Source: Geomesophilobacter sediminis
GTDB lineage: Bacteria > Desulfobacterota > Desulfuromonadia > Geobacterales > Geobacteraceae
Assembly (NCBI RefSeq): GCF_016458275.1
Contig: NZ_JAEMHM010000006.1
Location: 1 to 64,000, forward strand
Direction: 5' to 3'
DNA length: 64,000 nt
The position numbers and the translations under genes were made by a program. Each line of letters begins with the position of its first letter. The first letter of the stretch is position 1. Shown here one piece after another: positions 39,168 through 48,722 of this stretch. The notes under the pieces are model-generated. The model was not told where the DNA came from. It searched no databases and saw nothing but the letters and a program-made list of their open reading frames with translations.

Positions 39168-40247
39168 CTAGTAAACCTTCAGTTCCCGGTAGAGCGTGTC
39201 GCGCTCGACCGGCACCCGCCCGGCTTTGCGGATCAGGTTCAGGATGCCGTCCCGGCTCATCGCCTGGGGCGAATCCGCCCCCGCCTCGTGGCCGATCCGC
39301 TCTTCCACCACGGTGCCGTCCAGGTCGTTCACCCCGAAGGAGAGCGCAACCTGGGCGATCTTTGCGCCGAGCATCACCCAGTAGGCTTTCACGTTGGCGA
39401 AGTTGTCGAGGTAAATCCGCCCCACCGCCAGGGTCCGCAGGTCGTCGACGCCGGTGGTCCCGCCCCCCGCGATCTTCAGCTGGGAGTGTTCGGGCTGGAA
39501 GGCGAGCGGGATGAAGACCTGGAAACCGCCGGTCCGGTCCTGCAACTCACGCAACTGGCGCATGTGGTCGATCCGGTCCTCGATCCGCTCCAGGTGCCCG
39601 TAGAGCATGGTGGCGTTGGACTTGAGTCCGCTTTTATGCACCTCTTCCATGATGGAAAGCCACTGTTTCCCGGAGATCTTCTCCGGACAGAGCTGGTCGC
39701 GAACCTCAGGGGCGAAGATCTCCGCCCCGCCGCCCGGAAGCGATCCCAGACCCGCCTCCTTGAGCCGCCCCAGCGTGTCGGCGATGCTCAGCCCGGCAAG
39801 CTTTGCCAGGTAGGCGATCTCCACCGCGGTGAAGGCCTTGACGTGCAAGGTAGGCGAAACCGACTTGATGGTCTGCAGCAGCTCCAGGTAGAACTCGAAC
39901 GGGAGATCCGGGTGGAGACCGCCGACCACGTGAATCTCGGTCGCCCCCTGCTGCAGTGCTTCCTCGGCCCGGCTCCGGACGTCGTCCAGGCTCATCAGGT
40001 AGGCGCCCTCGTCCTCCTTGGCCCGGAAGAAGGCGCAGAACCGGCAGCGGTTCACGCAGATGTTGGTGTGGTTGATGTGGCGGTTGACGTTGAAGAACAC
40101 CTTGTTGCCGTTCTTGCGCCTATTAACCGCCGCAGCCAGCTCGCCCAGCTCGAGGAGATCCTCGTGCCGGAAGAGGACGAGCGCTTCCGCCTCGTCGATC
40201 CGCTGACCGGCCTGAACCTTTTCCGCTATAGCTGCAAAAGTAGTCAT
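39168..40247 (-). CDS. mqnE: Aminodeoxyfutalosine synthase
   Basis: Radical-SAM enzyme joining a chorismate-derived enolpyruvyl benzoate to SAM early in the futalosine pathway. The 359-aa product has CVNRCRFCAFFRAK near residue 66, EIHVVGGLHPDLPFEFYL near 105, VKAFTAVEIAYLAK near 135, SNATMLYGHLERIEDRIDHM near 208 and ELQDRTGGFQVFIPLAF, the MqnE fingerprint. The ATG at 40247 is 11 nt after AAGGA; an in-frame TTG three codons upstream is too close to it. Confidence 0.93.
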   Translation of the reverse strand: MTTFAAIAEKVQAGQRIDEAEALVLFRHEDLLELGELAAAVNRRKNGNKVFFNVNRHINHTNICVNRCRFCAFFRAKEDEGAYLMSLDDVRSRAEEALQQGATEIHVVGGLHPDLPFEFYLELLQTIKSVSPTLHVKAFTAVEIAYLAKLAGLSIADTLGRLKEAGLGSLPGGGAEIFAPEVRDQLCPEKISGKQWLSIMEEVHKSGLKSNATMLYGHLERIEDRIDHMRQLRELQDRTGGFQVFIPLAFQPEHSQLKIAGGGTTGVDDLRTLAVGRIYLDNFANVKAYWVMLGAKIAQVALSFGVNDLDGTVVEERIGHEAGADSPQAMSRDGILNLIRKAGRVPVERDTLYRELKVY

Positions 40248-40346
40248 TGTTTGCAAAGTCCTTCTATTTCAGCACCGCTCCATTCAAAGAGAGCTATTCG
40301 TCAGTAAGAGCAACCGAGGTAACGTCCCGTCTCCTTAATGGAGAGG

Positions 40347-40949
40347 TTAGGATGGGTTCCCCCAGCGCCGAAACAGCGCATTTTCCACACCGAGCGCGTC
40401 GAGGATCTTCCCGACCACGAAGTCGACCAGGTCGTCGAGGGTCTCCGGATGCTGGTAGAAAGCGGGCATGGCCGGAACGATCCGCACCCCGAGGCGCGCG
40501 AGTTTAAGCATGTGTTCCAGGTGGATGGCGTTCAACGGCGTTTCCCGCGGCACCATGAGCAGCGGCCGGTTCTCCTTGAGCATCACGTCGGCCACCCGCT
40601 CCAGGAGGTTCCCGGAGTTGCCGCAGGCCACCCGGGAGAGGGTACCCATGGAACAGGGCACGACGACCATGGCGTCGGGAGCACGCGAGCCGCTGGCGAT
40701 GGGTGCCAGGAGGTCCTTTTCGCCGTAATAGTTCAGTTCTTCGCCCGCGCCGAAATGGAGCCGGAGCCGTTCCGGCAGGGCCGGATCGTCAGCCCAGTCC
40801 AAGCCGCACTCCTCTTTGAGCACGGCGAAGCCGGCGGAAGAGATCAGGAGCGTCACGTCATGCCCGGCTTTGAGGAGCTCATCGGTGAGCCGCAGCCCGT
40901 AAATCGCGCCGGATGCGCCGGTCAGGGCAAGGGCGAAATGCCTTTTCAC
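40347..40949 (-). CDS. ubiX: UbiX-family flavin prenyltransferase
   Basis: Makes prenylated FMN, the cofactor of UbiD-type decarboxylases, needed late in quinone synthesis. The 200-aa product has LALTGASGAIYGLRL at the N-terminus, VPCSMGTLSRVACG near residue 95 and VPRETPLNAIHLEHM near 130. GTG start; it overlaps the stop of the upstream prenyltransferase gene (GTGA). In this context it probably serves menaquinone decarboxylation; the UbiD partner is not in the window. Confidence 0.92.
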   Translation of the reverse strand: MKRHFALALTGASGAIYGLRLTDELLKAGHDVTLLISSAGFAVLKEECGLDWADDPALPERLRLHFGAGEELNYYGEKDLLAPIASGSRAPDAMVVVPCSMGTLSRVACGNSGNLLERVADVMLKENRPLLMVPRETPLNAIHLEHMLKLARLGVRIVPAMPAFYQHPETLDDLVDFVVGKILDALGVENALFRRWGNPS

Positions 40950-41836
40950 GCCACGCCTCGCAGCACGTCGGCCAGCGTCGCGAGGAAAAGGGTGACGCTG
41001 ATGTAGCCGTTCATATTGAAGAAGGCCGCATCCAGCTTTTCCAGTTCGCCGTTTCGCAAAAGCCAGTGTTCGTAGCAAAGCAGGATCACGGTGACGATAA
41101 GGCCGGACAGGAAGAAGGGACCGAGTTTCATCACGGCGAAAAGCGCCGCCAGCAGGATGACCGTCACGATGTGGAACAGCCGCGCGGTGAGGATGGAGCC
41201 GCGGACACCGAGCTTGGCCGGGATCGAATGCAGCCCGCTTTTGCGGTCGAACTCGAGATCCTGGAGCGCGTAGAGAATGTCGAAACCGGCCACCCAGAAA
41301 AGGACGGCAAACCCGAGGAGGTAGGCGCCGGGCTCAAGCTCCCCCTTGATTGCGATCCAGGCGCCGAGCGGGGCACCGGCGAGGCAGATGCCGAGGACCA
41401 CGTGGGCGAGGGCGGTGAAACGCTTGCAGTAGGAATAGAGCAGGATGAAGCCCAGCGCGACCGGGGAGAGGTAGAGGCAGAGCGGGTTCAGCATCCCCGC
41501 GGCGAAAAGCAACAGCGCGATCGAAATCACGCAGAAAGCCAGCACCGCGCCCCGGCCGAGGAGCCCGGCGGGAATGGCCCGGGTCGCGGTCCGCGGGTTG
41601 CGGGCGTCAATCTCGGCGTCGATCACCCGGTTCAGCCCCATTGCGGCGGTGCGGGCACCGACCATGGCGCACAGGATCCAGCCGACCTTCGAGACTCCGG
41701 GAACACCGCGCCCCGCCAGGAGCGCTCCGGTGAAAGCGAAGGGGAGGGCGAAGATAGTGTGGGAAAACTTGATCATTTCCAGGAAGATCCGCACCCTGGC
41801 GAACCAGGTGGTTTCCTGTCCTGCGGCGCTGCTCAT
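40946..41836 (-). CDS. UbiA-family prenyltransferase, probable MqnP
   Basis: Integral membrane prenyltransferase expected to attach the isoprenoid chain to the menaquinone ring precursor. The 296-aa product has eight or nine hydrophobic segments and both Asp-rich motifs, NRVIDAEIDARNPRT near residue 70 and LQDLEFDRKSGLHS near 195. Linkage to mqnE and mqnC argues for the naphthoate prenyltransferase of the futalosine route (MqnP) rather than UbiA of ubiquinone. It is the first gene of the operon. Confidence 0.88.
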   Translation of the reverse strand: MSSAAGQETTWFARVRIFLEMIKFSHTIFALPFAFTGALLAGRGVPGVSKVGWILCAMVGARTAAMGLNRVIDAEIDARNPRTATRAIPAGLLGRGAVLAFCVISIALLLFAAGMLNPLCLYLSPVALGFILLYSYCKRFTALAHVVLGICLAGAPLGAWIAIKGELEPGAYLLGFAVLFWVAGFDILYALQDLEFDRKSGLHSIPAKLGVRGSILTARLFHIVTVILLAALFAVMKLGPFFLSGLIVTVILLCYEHWLLRNGELEKLDAAFFNMNGYISVTLFLATLADVLRGVA

Positions 41837-41935
41837 ATAAACCTTTCAACGGTTGGGTGGGCGGGATGGGGGTTGACCCGGGAGCCCGGAGCGCAAGGTG
41901 TGTCGTCGATGCTGCGGGCGATCGCAAAATGATAA

Positions 41936-41964
41936 TTTTTAACACTTCCCTCTTTTTCTGACAA
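41936..41964 (-). promoter_or_regulatory. Promoter candidate for the menaquinone operon
   Basis: TTGTCA (41964-41959) and TAAAAA (41941-41936), separated by 17 bp on the minus strand, about 100 bp upstream of the prenyltransferase start. Confidence 0.5.
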
Positions 41965-42262
41965 CGTTTTTCTTGTCCTTAAGGGGGGGCTTGTCTTGAC
42001 TATGAGGAGTATGCGAAGGGAGGTGTCGACCGCGACATCGATCTCTGAGTGTGGGGAGATGCCTTACGAAAAGGGGAGTCTGGCGTAGTATTGTATAGTT
42101 ACGGCAGTTGGACAATGAAAAGCTGATATCCACGACCGGGAGAAGGGGACAATGCCATCTGTGTCATCCGCACCACAGGCTGATAGATTCCCGATCGGTA
42201 CCAAGTCAGGAGAGCCGATGCGGATGTCGTCGAGACAGGAGAAACCGGAGTGTATTTTTGTG

Positions 42263-42291
42263 TTGACATTTGGACGCGAAAAAGCTAAACA
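42263..42291 (+). promoter_or_regulatory. Promoter of tRNA-Pro
   Basis: A perfect TTGACA (42263-42268), a 17-bp spacer and TAAACA (42286-42291), ending 23 bp before the tRNA. Confidence 0.75.
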
Positions 42292-42314
42292 TACAGCTTC
42301 CCGAGACACACCAC

Positions 42315-42391
42315 CGGAATGTAGCGCAGCCTGGTAGCGCACCTGCTTCGGGAGCAGGGGGTCGGAGGTTCGAATCCTCTCATTCCGACCA
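42315..42391 (+). tRNA. tRNA-Pro (anticodon CGG)
   Basis: A 77-nt cloverleaf with the acceptor stem CGGAATG/CATTCCG, discriminator A and encoded CCA end. The anticodon stem CCTGC/GCAGG holds the loop TTCGGGA, giving anticodon CGG, which reads CCG. The T arm GGAGGTTCGAATCCTC is canonical. It is a single-gene unit with its own promoter and terminator. Confidence 0.97.
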
Positions 42392-42397
42392 TTTTAG

Positions 42398-42432
42398 AAA
42401 AAGGGCCTTGCCAAACGGTAAGGCCCTTTTTT
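42398..42432 (+). terminator. Intrinsic terminator after tRNA-Pro
   Basis: AAAGGGCCTT and AAGGCCCTTT form a 10-bp stem with a 10-nt loop followed by a T run. Confidence 0.88.
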
Positions 42433-42672
42433 CGTACCGGCCCCACCAAAGCATCTCCTTCCGACCGCACCTCCCCTGGCCTTTTGCCCACCTTGATCCC
42501 TAGCCGGAAAAGTTACACGTCCAACCGGGCCTTTTTTGTCTTTATGCCCCATTGACACTACCGTGGGGGCGGCATATATTCCTCATTAGGAAACGTAACT
42601 GCCCATTGGCATTAAAGGGAGGGCCTCTTCTTTTAGGTTATTGATAGCAGAACTGCTTTGGAGGGTATGGCC

Positions 42673-45600
42673 ATGACCACGAACAGTGATGATATTGGTA
42701 TCAAGCCTTCATATATTGTCGGCATCGGCGCATCAGCCGGTGGACTCAACGCACTGGAGCAGTTTTTCGACAACACCCCTGCCGATACCGGGATGGCCTT
42801 CGTGGTCATCCAGCACCTTTCCCCGGACTTCAAAAGCCTCATGGACGACCTCCTTTCCCGGCACACCTCCATGAGCATCCACCGGGTCGTAAATGGCGTC
42901 GAACTCCAGCCCGACCGCATCTACCTCATCCCTCCGAAGTCCCACATGACGGTCAGCAACGGGAAACTCTACCTGACCGAGAAGAACCTCAGCCAGCACA
43001 ACGAGCTCCCCATCGACATCTTTTTCAACTCCCTGGCCGACGATGCCGGCGACAAGGCGATTGCCGTGATCCTTTCCGGTACCGGCTCGGACGGCTCGCG
43101 CGGCATCGTCTCGATCCGCACCAAGGGGGGACTCGTGGTGGCCCAGGCACCGGAAACGGCGCAGTTCGACGGGATGCCGCGCAACGCCATCGCTACCGGC
43201 GTCTGTGACTTCGTGCTTGCTCCGGGCAAGATACCGCAGGTACTCGACGAATACCGGAGAAGCCCCGTGGCGGTGCGCAGCCGGAAGGAGCACGAACTGG
43301 AGGTTTTCGAGGACCAGGGGGAATACGCGGGGGTCTTCGCCTTGCTGCGCCGCGCCTACAACCTCGACTTCTCCAAGTACAAGGCCTCCACCGTGGGAAG
43401 AAGGATCCGGCGCCGGATGGAGTTCCGGCAGATCCCCGAGGTTGCCGACTACGCCGCGATCGTCTCCGGAGACCAGACGGAGCTGGAGATTCTCTACAAG
43501 GACCTGCTGATCGGGGTGACCGAGTTCTTCCGTGATCCCAAGACCTTCGCTTTTCTGGAAAAGGAGGTGATCCCGAAGATCTTCGCCGGCCGGCACGACG
43601 GCGAGGACCTCCGGGTCTGGTCGGCGGCCTGCGCGACCGGTGAAGAGGCATACTCGCTCGCGATCCTCCTGGCTGAGCAGGCGCATAAAATCGGCTACTC
43701 CGGAAAGATCACCGTTTTCGGTACCGACGTGCACAAGAGCTCGCTCGAGTCGGCCTCCCAGGGACTCTACCTGCCGAGCAGTCTCGCCAACGTCAGTCCG
43801 GAGCGCCTGGAGCGCTTCTTCCGCAGGGAGGACAACGGTCAATTCCGGATCAACACGGACCTGCGCAAAATGGTGGTCTTCGCGCCGCACAACCTTTTGA
43901 GCGATCCTCCGTTCACCCGGCTCGACTTGGTCTGCTGCCGCAACCTCCTGATTTACTTCCAGTCCGAGGTGCAGGAGAAGGTGATTTCCCTGTTCCACTT
44001 CTCGCTGAAGCGGGACGGATTCCTCTTCCTCGGGAGCAGTGAAGGACTTGGGCCGCTGGTCGGGGAGTTCGATGCGGTAGCGAGCCAGCACAAGATCTTC
44101 CGCAAAATCCGGGACCTGAAGCTCTCCTTCAACATCGATGCGAGCCGCAGCGAGCGGCTCCAGGCGCCCCACCCGGTGACCGCGTTCCAGCCGGGGAGCA
44201 GCCGGATGGTGAGCCTGGACCGTCAGGTCCTCTCGGACTACGACAGCCTGCTGCGGCGCTACATGCCCCCGGGCCTGCTCATCGACCAGAACCGGCAGGT
44301 AATCCACTATTTCGGCAACGTCTTCGAATACCTCAAGGTGCCGGAGGGGCGACCCGAGAACAACCTGCTGGGAATGGTGGAAGGAAACCTCCACGTTGCC
44401 CTCTCCACGGCACTGCAGCGGGCTGAGAAATCCGGCCAGGAGATCCTCACCCGCAACATCCGGGTGCGGCAGGGCGAGAAAGAGCAGTTGGTCGACCTCG
44501 TGGTGACCCCGCTTCCCGACGAGAAGCGGCAGATAGTCCACCAGCACCTCTCTTTTGTGCGGGTGCGGGACGTGGAACTTCCGGCCGAGGAGGCGAAGGA
44601 GGAGTCGATCGGCAATTTCGAGCCGGAAAGCCAGTTCCGGCAGTACGTGGCCGACCTGGAACTCGAGCTTCAGTCGACGCGGGAGAGCCTGCAGGCGACC
44701 ATAGAGGAGTTGCAGACCAGTAACGAGGAACTGCAGGCGACCAACGAGGAGCTCTTGGCCTCCAACGAGGAGCTGCAGAGCACCAATGAGGAGCTCCATT
44801 CGGTGAACGAGGAGCTCTACTCGGTAAACTCCGAGTTCGAGCGCAAAAACATCGAACTCAAGCAGCTCAACACCGATCACGACAACCTCCTCTCCAGCAT
44901 CGACATCGGCACCGTCTTCCTGGACCGCGACCTGAGGATCCGCAAGTACAACCCGGCGGTCGCCTCCTTCTTCAAGCTGCTTCCCCGGGACATCGGCCGT
45001 CCCATCGACCACATCGCCTACCACCTCGCCAACCAGCAGGAGATGCTGGCCGACATCCAGCAGGTGCTGGCATCGGGAATCCCGGTCGAGAAGGAGGAGC
45101 GAACCCGCGAGAACCGTTGGCTTTTGAACCGGATCATGCCGTTTCGCACCGAAGCCGGAGAAATGGAAGGGGTGGTGATGACCTTCACCGATATCACCCG
45201 GGTGAAAGAAAGCGAGCAAAAGGTGACGCTGCTCAACGAGGAGTTGGAACAAAAGGTCGAGGAAAGGACCCGGGACCTGAAGCTGGAGGTCCAGGTACGG
45301 CAGCAGACCGAAGAGGAGCTGCGCGCGGCCAAGGAACGGGCCGAGGCGGCGGACCGGGCCAAGAGCGAGTTCCTCGCCAACATGAGCCACGAAATCCGCA
45401 CCCCGATGAACGGAATCATCGGGATGGTCCGGCTGCTGGAGAATACCGAGCTGTCCAAGGAGCAGCACCAGTACCTGCAGGCGATGGACAAGTCGAGCCA
45501 GAACCTGCTGGCCCTGATCAACGACATCCTGGACCTTTCCAAGATCGAGGCCGGGAAGGTGGATCTGGAGGTGGCGACCTTTTCCCTGAAGGAATGCGTC

Positions 45601-46566
45601 GAGGAACTGGTGGCATCGGTCCTGCCTTCGGTTCGGGCCAAGGAACTGGAACTGGTCACCCGCTTCGCACCGGAACTCCCTGCGGCGCTCCTTGGCGACG
45701 AGCTCCGGGTCAAGCAGATCCTGTTGAACCTGCTCGATAACGCCATCAAGTTCACCCGAAAGGGGAGCATTACCATCGACGTTGCCCTTCTGGAGCGCGA
45801 CGAGGGCCGGGTGCTCGTGGACGTATCGGTGGCCGATACCGGTATTGGGATCCCCCGGGAGCACCTCCGGCGCATCTTCGCCCCATTCGAGCAGGCGGAC
45901 AACACCACCACCCGCCGCTTCGGCGGAACCGGTCTCGGGCTGGCGATCTGCCGGCGCCTCGCCGCCCTGATGACGGGGGGGCTCTCGGTGGAGAGCAGCC
46001 CGGGGGAGGGAACGACCTTCCACCTCCAGCTCCCGTTCCAGAGGGTGCCGCAGCTCGCGGCGATTACGAGACCGTCGCTGCTTTCGCGCCGGCCCAGCGA
46101 CCTCCGACCGCTCAACGTGCTGGTGGCCGACGACAACGACACCAACATTTTGTTTCTGACGACCGTGCTGCAGCGGATGGGGCACCGGGTGCAGGCTGCC
46201 CGAAACGGTGCGGAGGTCCTGGCCCGGTGGCGTCAGGGGGGAATCGACTGCATCCTGATGGACATTCAGATGCCGGACATGGACGGGTTGCAGGTGACCG
46301 AAGCGATCCGGACCCGGGAAGCGACGACCGGCGGCCACACCCCGGTGGTGGCGGTGACGGCGCACGCGCTGCGAGGTGACCGGGAACGGCTGTTGGCGCA
46401 GGGATTTGACGGTTACGTGTCCAAGCCGATCGAGATCAAGCTGTTGATCGAGGAACTGGGACGCTGTTTGGCGCCTGCAGCGGGAGCGGAGCTGCTGATC
46501 CCCCGGCAACCGGGGCTCGGTGATGCCGACGAACCGGGGGGCCAGCCGCCGGGGAGATCCGCCTGA
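42673..46566 (+). CDS. CheB-CheR-PAS-histidine kinase-receiver fusion protein
   Basis: A 1297-aa signalling protein. Order: CheB methylesterase (about 12-195; Ser21 in GIGASAGG, His in VIQHLSP, Asp in SGTGSDGS), CheR methyltransferase (about 215-485; [14 protein letters not shown]), PAS (about 515-625), six heptads of EELQxxN-type coiled coil (678-719), PAS (about 745-860), HisKA with His906 in NMSHEIRTP, HATPase (about 1015-1125) and a receiver with Asp1197 in ILMDIQMPD. The ATG at 42673 is 8 nt after GGAGG. No chemotaxis operon is adjacent. It may link receptor methylation to phosphorelay; no membrane segment is seen. Confidence 0.93.
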   Translation: MTTNSDDIGIKPSYIVGIGASAGGLNALEQFFDNTPADTGMAFVVIQHLSPDFKSLMDDLLSRHTSMSIHRVVNGVELQPDRIYLIPPKSHMTVSNGKLYLTEKNLSQHNELPIDIFFNSLADDAGDKAIAVILSGTGSDGSRGIVSIRTKGGLVVAQAPETAQFDGMPRNAIATGVCDFVLAPGKIPQVLDEYRRSPVAVRSRKEHELEVFEDQGEYAGVFALLRRAYNLDFSKYKASTVGRRIRRRMEFRQIPEVADYAAIVSGDQTELEILYKDLLIGVTEFFRDPKTFAFLEKEVIPKIFAGRHDGEDLRVWSAACATGEEAYSLAILLAEQAHKIGYSGKITVFGTDVHKSSLESASQGLYLPSSLANVSPERLERFFRREDNGQFRINTDLRKMVVFAPHNLLSDPPFTRLDLVCCRNLLIYFQSEVQEKVISLFHFSLKRDGFLFLGSSEGLGPLVGEFDAVASQHKIFRKIRDLKLSFNIDASRSERLQAPHPVTAFQPGSSRMVSLDRQVLSDYDSLLRRYMPPGLLIDQNRQVIHYFGNVFEYLKVPEGRPENNLLGMVEGNLHVALSTALQRAEKSGQEILTRNIRVRQGEKEQLVDLVVTPLPDEKRQIVHQHLSFVRVRDVELPAEEAKEESIGNFEPESQFRQYVADLELELQSTRESLQATIEELQTSNEELQATNEELLASNEELQSTNEELHSVNEELYSVNSEFERKNIELKQLNTDHDNLLSSIDIGTVFLDRDLRIRKYNPAVASFFKLLPRDIGRPIDHIAYHLANQQEMLADIQQVLASGIPVEKEERTRENRWLLNRIMPFRTEAGEMEGVVMTFTDITRVKESEQKVTLLNEELEQKVEERTRDLKLEVQVRQQTEEELRAAKERAEAADRAKSEFLANMSHEIRTPMNGIIGMVRLLENTELSKEQHQYLQAMDKSSQNLLALINDILDLSKIEAGKVDLEVATFSLKECVEELVASVLPSVRAKELELVTRFAPELPAALLGDELRVKQILLNLLDNAIKFTRKGSITIDVALLERDEGRVLVDVSVADTGIGIPREHLRRIFAPFEQADNTTTRRFGGTGLGLAICRRLAALMTGGLSVESSPGEGTTFHLQLPFQRVPQLAAITRPSLLSRRPSDLRPLNVLVADDNDTNILFLTTVLQRMGHRVQAARNGAEVLARWRQGGIDCILMDIQMPDMDGLQVTEAIRTREATTGGHTPVVAVTAHALRGDRERLLAQGFDGYVSKPIEIKLLIEELGRCLAPAAGAELLIPRQPGLGDADEPGGQPPGRSA

Positions 46567-46703
46567 TGGGAATGACAGCAGCGCCAGGCATCCTGGGGAA
46601 TCCGCACGGCGGTCTCTGGCCCGGTAGTTTTCTCCTTGCAATATCTCTTTGGAATATGGGAGACTTTCGAACCGATCTCCGGACGAATCGGTGATCGAAC
46701 GGG

Positions 46704-46735
46704 AAGGCCCGAAGCGAAAGCAGTGGGCCTTTTTG
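46704..46735 (+). terminator. Intrinsic terminator after the CheB/CheR fusion gene
   Basis: AAGGCCC and GGGCCTT with a 15-nt loop followed by TTT, 140 bp downstream of the stop. The stretch between is gene-free. Confidence 0.65.
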
Positions 46736-46816
46736 CGGTGCGGTGCCCCGGCGCCGTCACCAGCTACGACGCCCGGTCCGCCTTGCCACTGGAACAACGG
46801 ATGCAATCAGCCTGAC

Positions 46817-47335
46817 ATGACTCAAGATCTGCGCTTCACCTATACACCGATTGGGGTATTGCGATCCCCTTATTCCCGCCGTATCGACACGCCGCATCAA
46901 AGTACCGTAGTTGCGGGCACGGAAACCGGTGCCTTCGCTACCGCCAGGCTGGAGCTGGATGACTGGCTGGATGAGAAAGTCATTCAGGACCTTGGTGGCT
47001 TCGAGCGGCTCTGGCTGGTCTTTGCTTTTCACCTGAGTGAAGGCTGGCGAAGCAGCGTGAAGCCGCCCCGGGGGGGACCCAAGCGGGGTGTCCTGGCAAC
47101 GAGGTCGCCGCATCGTCCCAACTCCATTGGGCTGTCGGCGGTGGAACTGGTGAAGATCGAAGGGAAGACCCTCCACCTGCGCGGGGTGGATCTTCTGGAC
47201 GGGACGCCGGTCCTCGACATCAAGCCGTACGTCCCGTATGCGGACGCCTTTCCCGACGCCAGGGCCGGGTGGATCGACGAGATGGATGCAATGACCGGGC
47301 GAAATTTCGCCCCCGGCCCGCGCAAGCCGAGATAA
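46817..47335 (+). CDS. TrmO-like tRNA (t6A37) N6-methyltransferase
   Basis: A 172-aa protein of the TsaA/TrmO family, which methylates N6-threonylcarbamoyladenosine 37 in some tRNAs. It has PIGVLRSPYSR near residue 11, LDDWLDEKVIQDLGGFERLWLVFAFHL near 47, RGVLATRSPHRPNSIGLSAVEL near 95 and LDIKPYVPYAD near 140, all family hallmarks. The ATG at 46817 is the first that fits; the ribosome-binding site is weak. A longer open frame upstream from 46649 crosses the terminator and is rejected. Confidence 0.85.
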   Translation: MTQDLRFTYTPIGVLRSPYSRRIDTPHQSTVVAGTETGAFATARLELDDWLDEKVIQDLGGFERLWLVFAFHLSEGWRSSVKPPRGGPKRGVLATRSPHRPNSIGLSAVELVKIEGKTLHLRGVDLLDGTPVLDIKPYVPYADAFPDARAGWIDEMDAMTGRNFAPGPRKPR

Positions 47336-47396
47336 AGGCAGGCCGCGTTGCGGTACGAAACGCGACATCCTTTCAAAAGCGGAACTCCCTGGAAAT

Positions 47397-47435
47397 GAAA
47401 AGAAGCCCTTGGCAACCGCCAAGGGCTTCTCTGTT
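47397..47435. terminator. Terminator hairpin after TrmO-like gene
   Basis: AGAAGCCCTTGGC and GCCAAGGGCTTCT form a 13-bp stem between convergent genes, with an A-rich left flank. Confidence 0.8.
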
Positions 47436-47443
47436 TCCACACC

Positions 47444-47480
47444 AAAAAGGGGGACTGGCACCTGCGGAGCCAGTCCCCTT
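47444..47480. terminator. Hairpin terminator/repeat after the cytochrome gene
   Basis: AAGGGGGACTGGC pairs with GCCAGTCCCCTT. Its loop and arms are a near reverse complement of the hairpin at 2516-2550. The A run on the left provides a U tail for the minus-strand nap transcript. Confidence 0.7.
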
Positions 47481-47482
47481 GC

Positions 47483-47902
47483 TTATGCCTGTTTCGCCCT
47501 CTCGTGGCACTGCCCGCACTGGGTACGTTCCGGGTGCTTGGTCTTGGGCGCGCCCTTGATCCCCGTCAGGTGGCATTTGTTGCAGGTCTTCGCGGCGATG
47601 GCGCCGCGCACCTTGTGGGGGATCGCCGGGGCGCTCACCTCTCCCTGGACGTGGCATTGGGTGCAGTCGAGTCGCTCGGGATGGGAGGTCTCCATCGCGC
47701 CGTTGGTGCCGGTCTTGTGGCAGCCGAGACAGGACTCGCTGGTGGCGCCGTCCGGGATCTTGTGCGGGACGGTCGGGGGCTCCCCGGTCCCTTGGGCGGC
47801 GTCACTGCTGAAGTTCTCCGGCTCTTCGGCATAGACGGAAGCCGTGGCAGCGAGGGAAAGTATCAAGCCGGCAAAGATCAAAAATCTGGCAAAGCTGTTC
47901 AT
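47483..47902 (-). CDS. Periplasmic tetraheme cytochrome c (NapM/NapB-like)
   Basis: A 139-aa precursor: signal peptide (residues 1-25, ending SVYA) and four CxxCH sites at Cys58, 80, 107 and 129. The two halves repeat: CLGCHKTG...SHPERLDCTQCH and CNKCHLTG...KHPERTQCGQCH, 49 residues apart, each resembling the di-heme unit of NapB. The last gene of the nap run, it probably passes electrons to NapA. Desulfovibrio nap operons contain a tetraheme NapM in a similar role. No separate NapB or NapC is encoded here. Confidence 0.85.
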   Translation of the reverse strand: MNSFARFLIFAGLILSLAATASVYAEEPENFSSDAAQGTGEPPTVPHKIPDGATSESCLGCHKTGTNGAMETSHPERLDCTQCHVQGEVSAPAIPHKVRGAIAAKTCNKCHLTGIKGAPKTKHPERTQCGQCHERAKQA

Positions 47903-47948
47903 CCGGAACCTCCTCTAGGCGGAAAAATCAAGCGCGAAAGAAAGATGT

Positions 47949-48722
47949 CTAGCGGTACGTAAGGTTGACGCGGAATGCCTTGGTTCGGCAACTGTCGAGG
48001 CAGCGCATACAACGGGTGCAGTGGCCGGAAACGACCTGACGCGCTCCCGATTCCAAGGAGGGCGCCAGGACTTCCTCAACGGGGCAGGCCTCCCGGCACA
48101 CGCCGCAGTGGTTGCATTTGCTCGTCTCGAAACCGACCCGAAGCGGGCTGAAGCGCGCGATCAGGGAATAGAAGCCGCCCACCGGACAGAGCGAGCGGCA
48201 CCAGATGCGCCGGGCCACGAAGAGCTCGACGATGAGGATCGCCAATGGAAGCAGCAGCGGCAGCCAGGCCCGGAACATGATCGCCCGGGCGGTGATCCCG
48301 AGGGGGGAGAGCACCTCGAACAGCGGGATGCCGGCGGCCAGGGAAACGACCAGGGTCACCGCAAAGGCCCACCGGGTGCCGTTTAACGAATAGCTCCGGT
48401 CGACCCCACCGAAACGGGCCCGAAGCTTCTCTCCGAGTTCGGTCAGAAGGTAGACCGGACAGATCCAGCCGCAGAAAGTGCGTCCCCCGACCAGGAAGTA
48501 AAAGGCGGTGACGATCGCCGCCGAGAGCAGAAAGGAGGGAACGAACTGCCGCGAGGCGAGCGTCGCCTGCAAAAACGCCAGCGGATCGGCGAGGCTCAAC
48601 CCGAAAAGGTCGCCGGCGGCGAGGTTGCCCCGGAAGACGGCAAGGCCGGCCCACGGGGAGGCGATCAGCGCCAGGACCAGGAACTGTACGGTGCGGCGCA
48701 CGGGCCACCACTTAAAACTCAT
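47949..48722 (-). CDS. napH: Quinol dehydrogenase membrane subunit NapH
   Basis: Membrane iron-sulfur protein that takes electrons from the quinol pool for periplasmic nitrate reduction. The 257-aa product has four hydrophobic segments, the CGWICP motif near residue 85 and CRSLCPVGG near 175 that bind the quinol-oxidation site, and two [4Fe-4S] sites near the C-terminus (CNHCGVCREACP and CTRCMRCLDSC). It overlaps napG by 11 bp, so the pair is co-translated and probably forms NapGH. Confidence 0.93.
   Translation of the reverse strand: MSFKWWPVRRTVQFLVLALIASPWAGLAVFRGNLAAGDLFGLSLADPLAFLQATLASRQFVPSFLLSAAIVTAFYFLVGGRTFCGWICPVYLLTELGEKLRARFGGVDRSYSLNGTRWAFAVTLVVSLAAGIPLFEVLSPLGITARAIMFRAWLPLLLPLAILIVELFVARRIWCRSLCPVGGFYSLIARFSPLRVGFETSKCNHCGVCREACPVEEVLAPSLESGARQVVSGHCTRCMRCLDSCRTKAFRVNLTYR

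Larger units (their letters stand above)
41837..42314. other. Gap between prenyltransferase gene and tRNA-Pro
   Basis: 478 bp containing the divergent mqn promoter candidate (41936-41964), the tRNA promoter (42263-42291) and about 280 bp between them where nothing was recognised. An open frame from 42152 runs into the tRNA and is not credible. Confidence 0.5.

Noticed and set aside
42152-42337. 61-residue open frame ahead of and into tRNA-Pro
   Set aside because: It overlaps the tRNA and its promoter, has no ribosome-binding site and shows no recognisable protein pattern.
46567-46816. Riboswitch between the CheB/CheR fusion and the TrmO-like gene
   Set aside because: The paired sequence ends in a GGCCC/GGGCC hairpin with T run and is adequately explained as a terminator.
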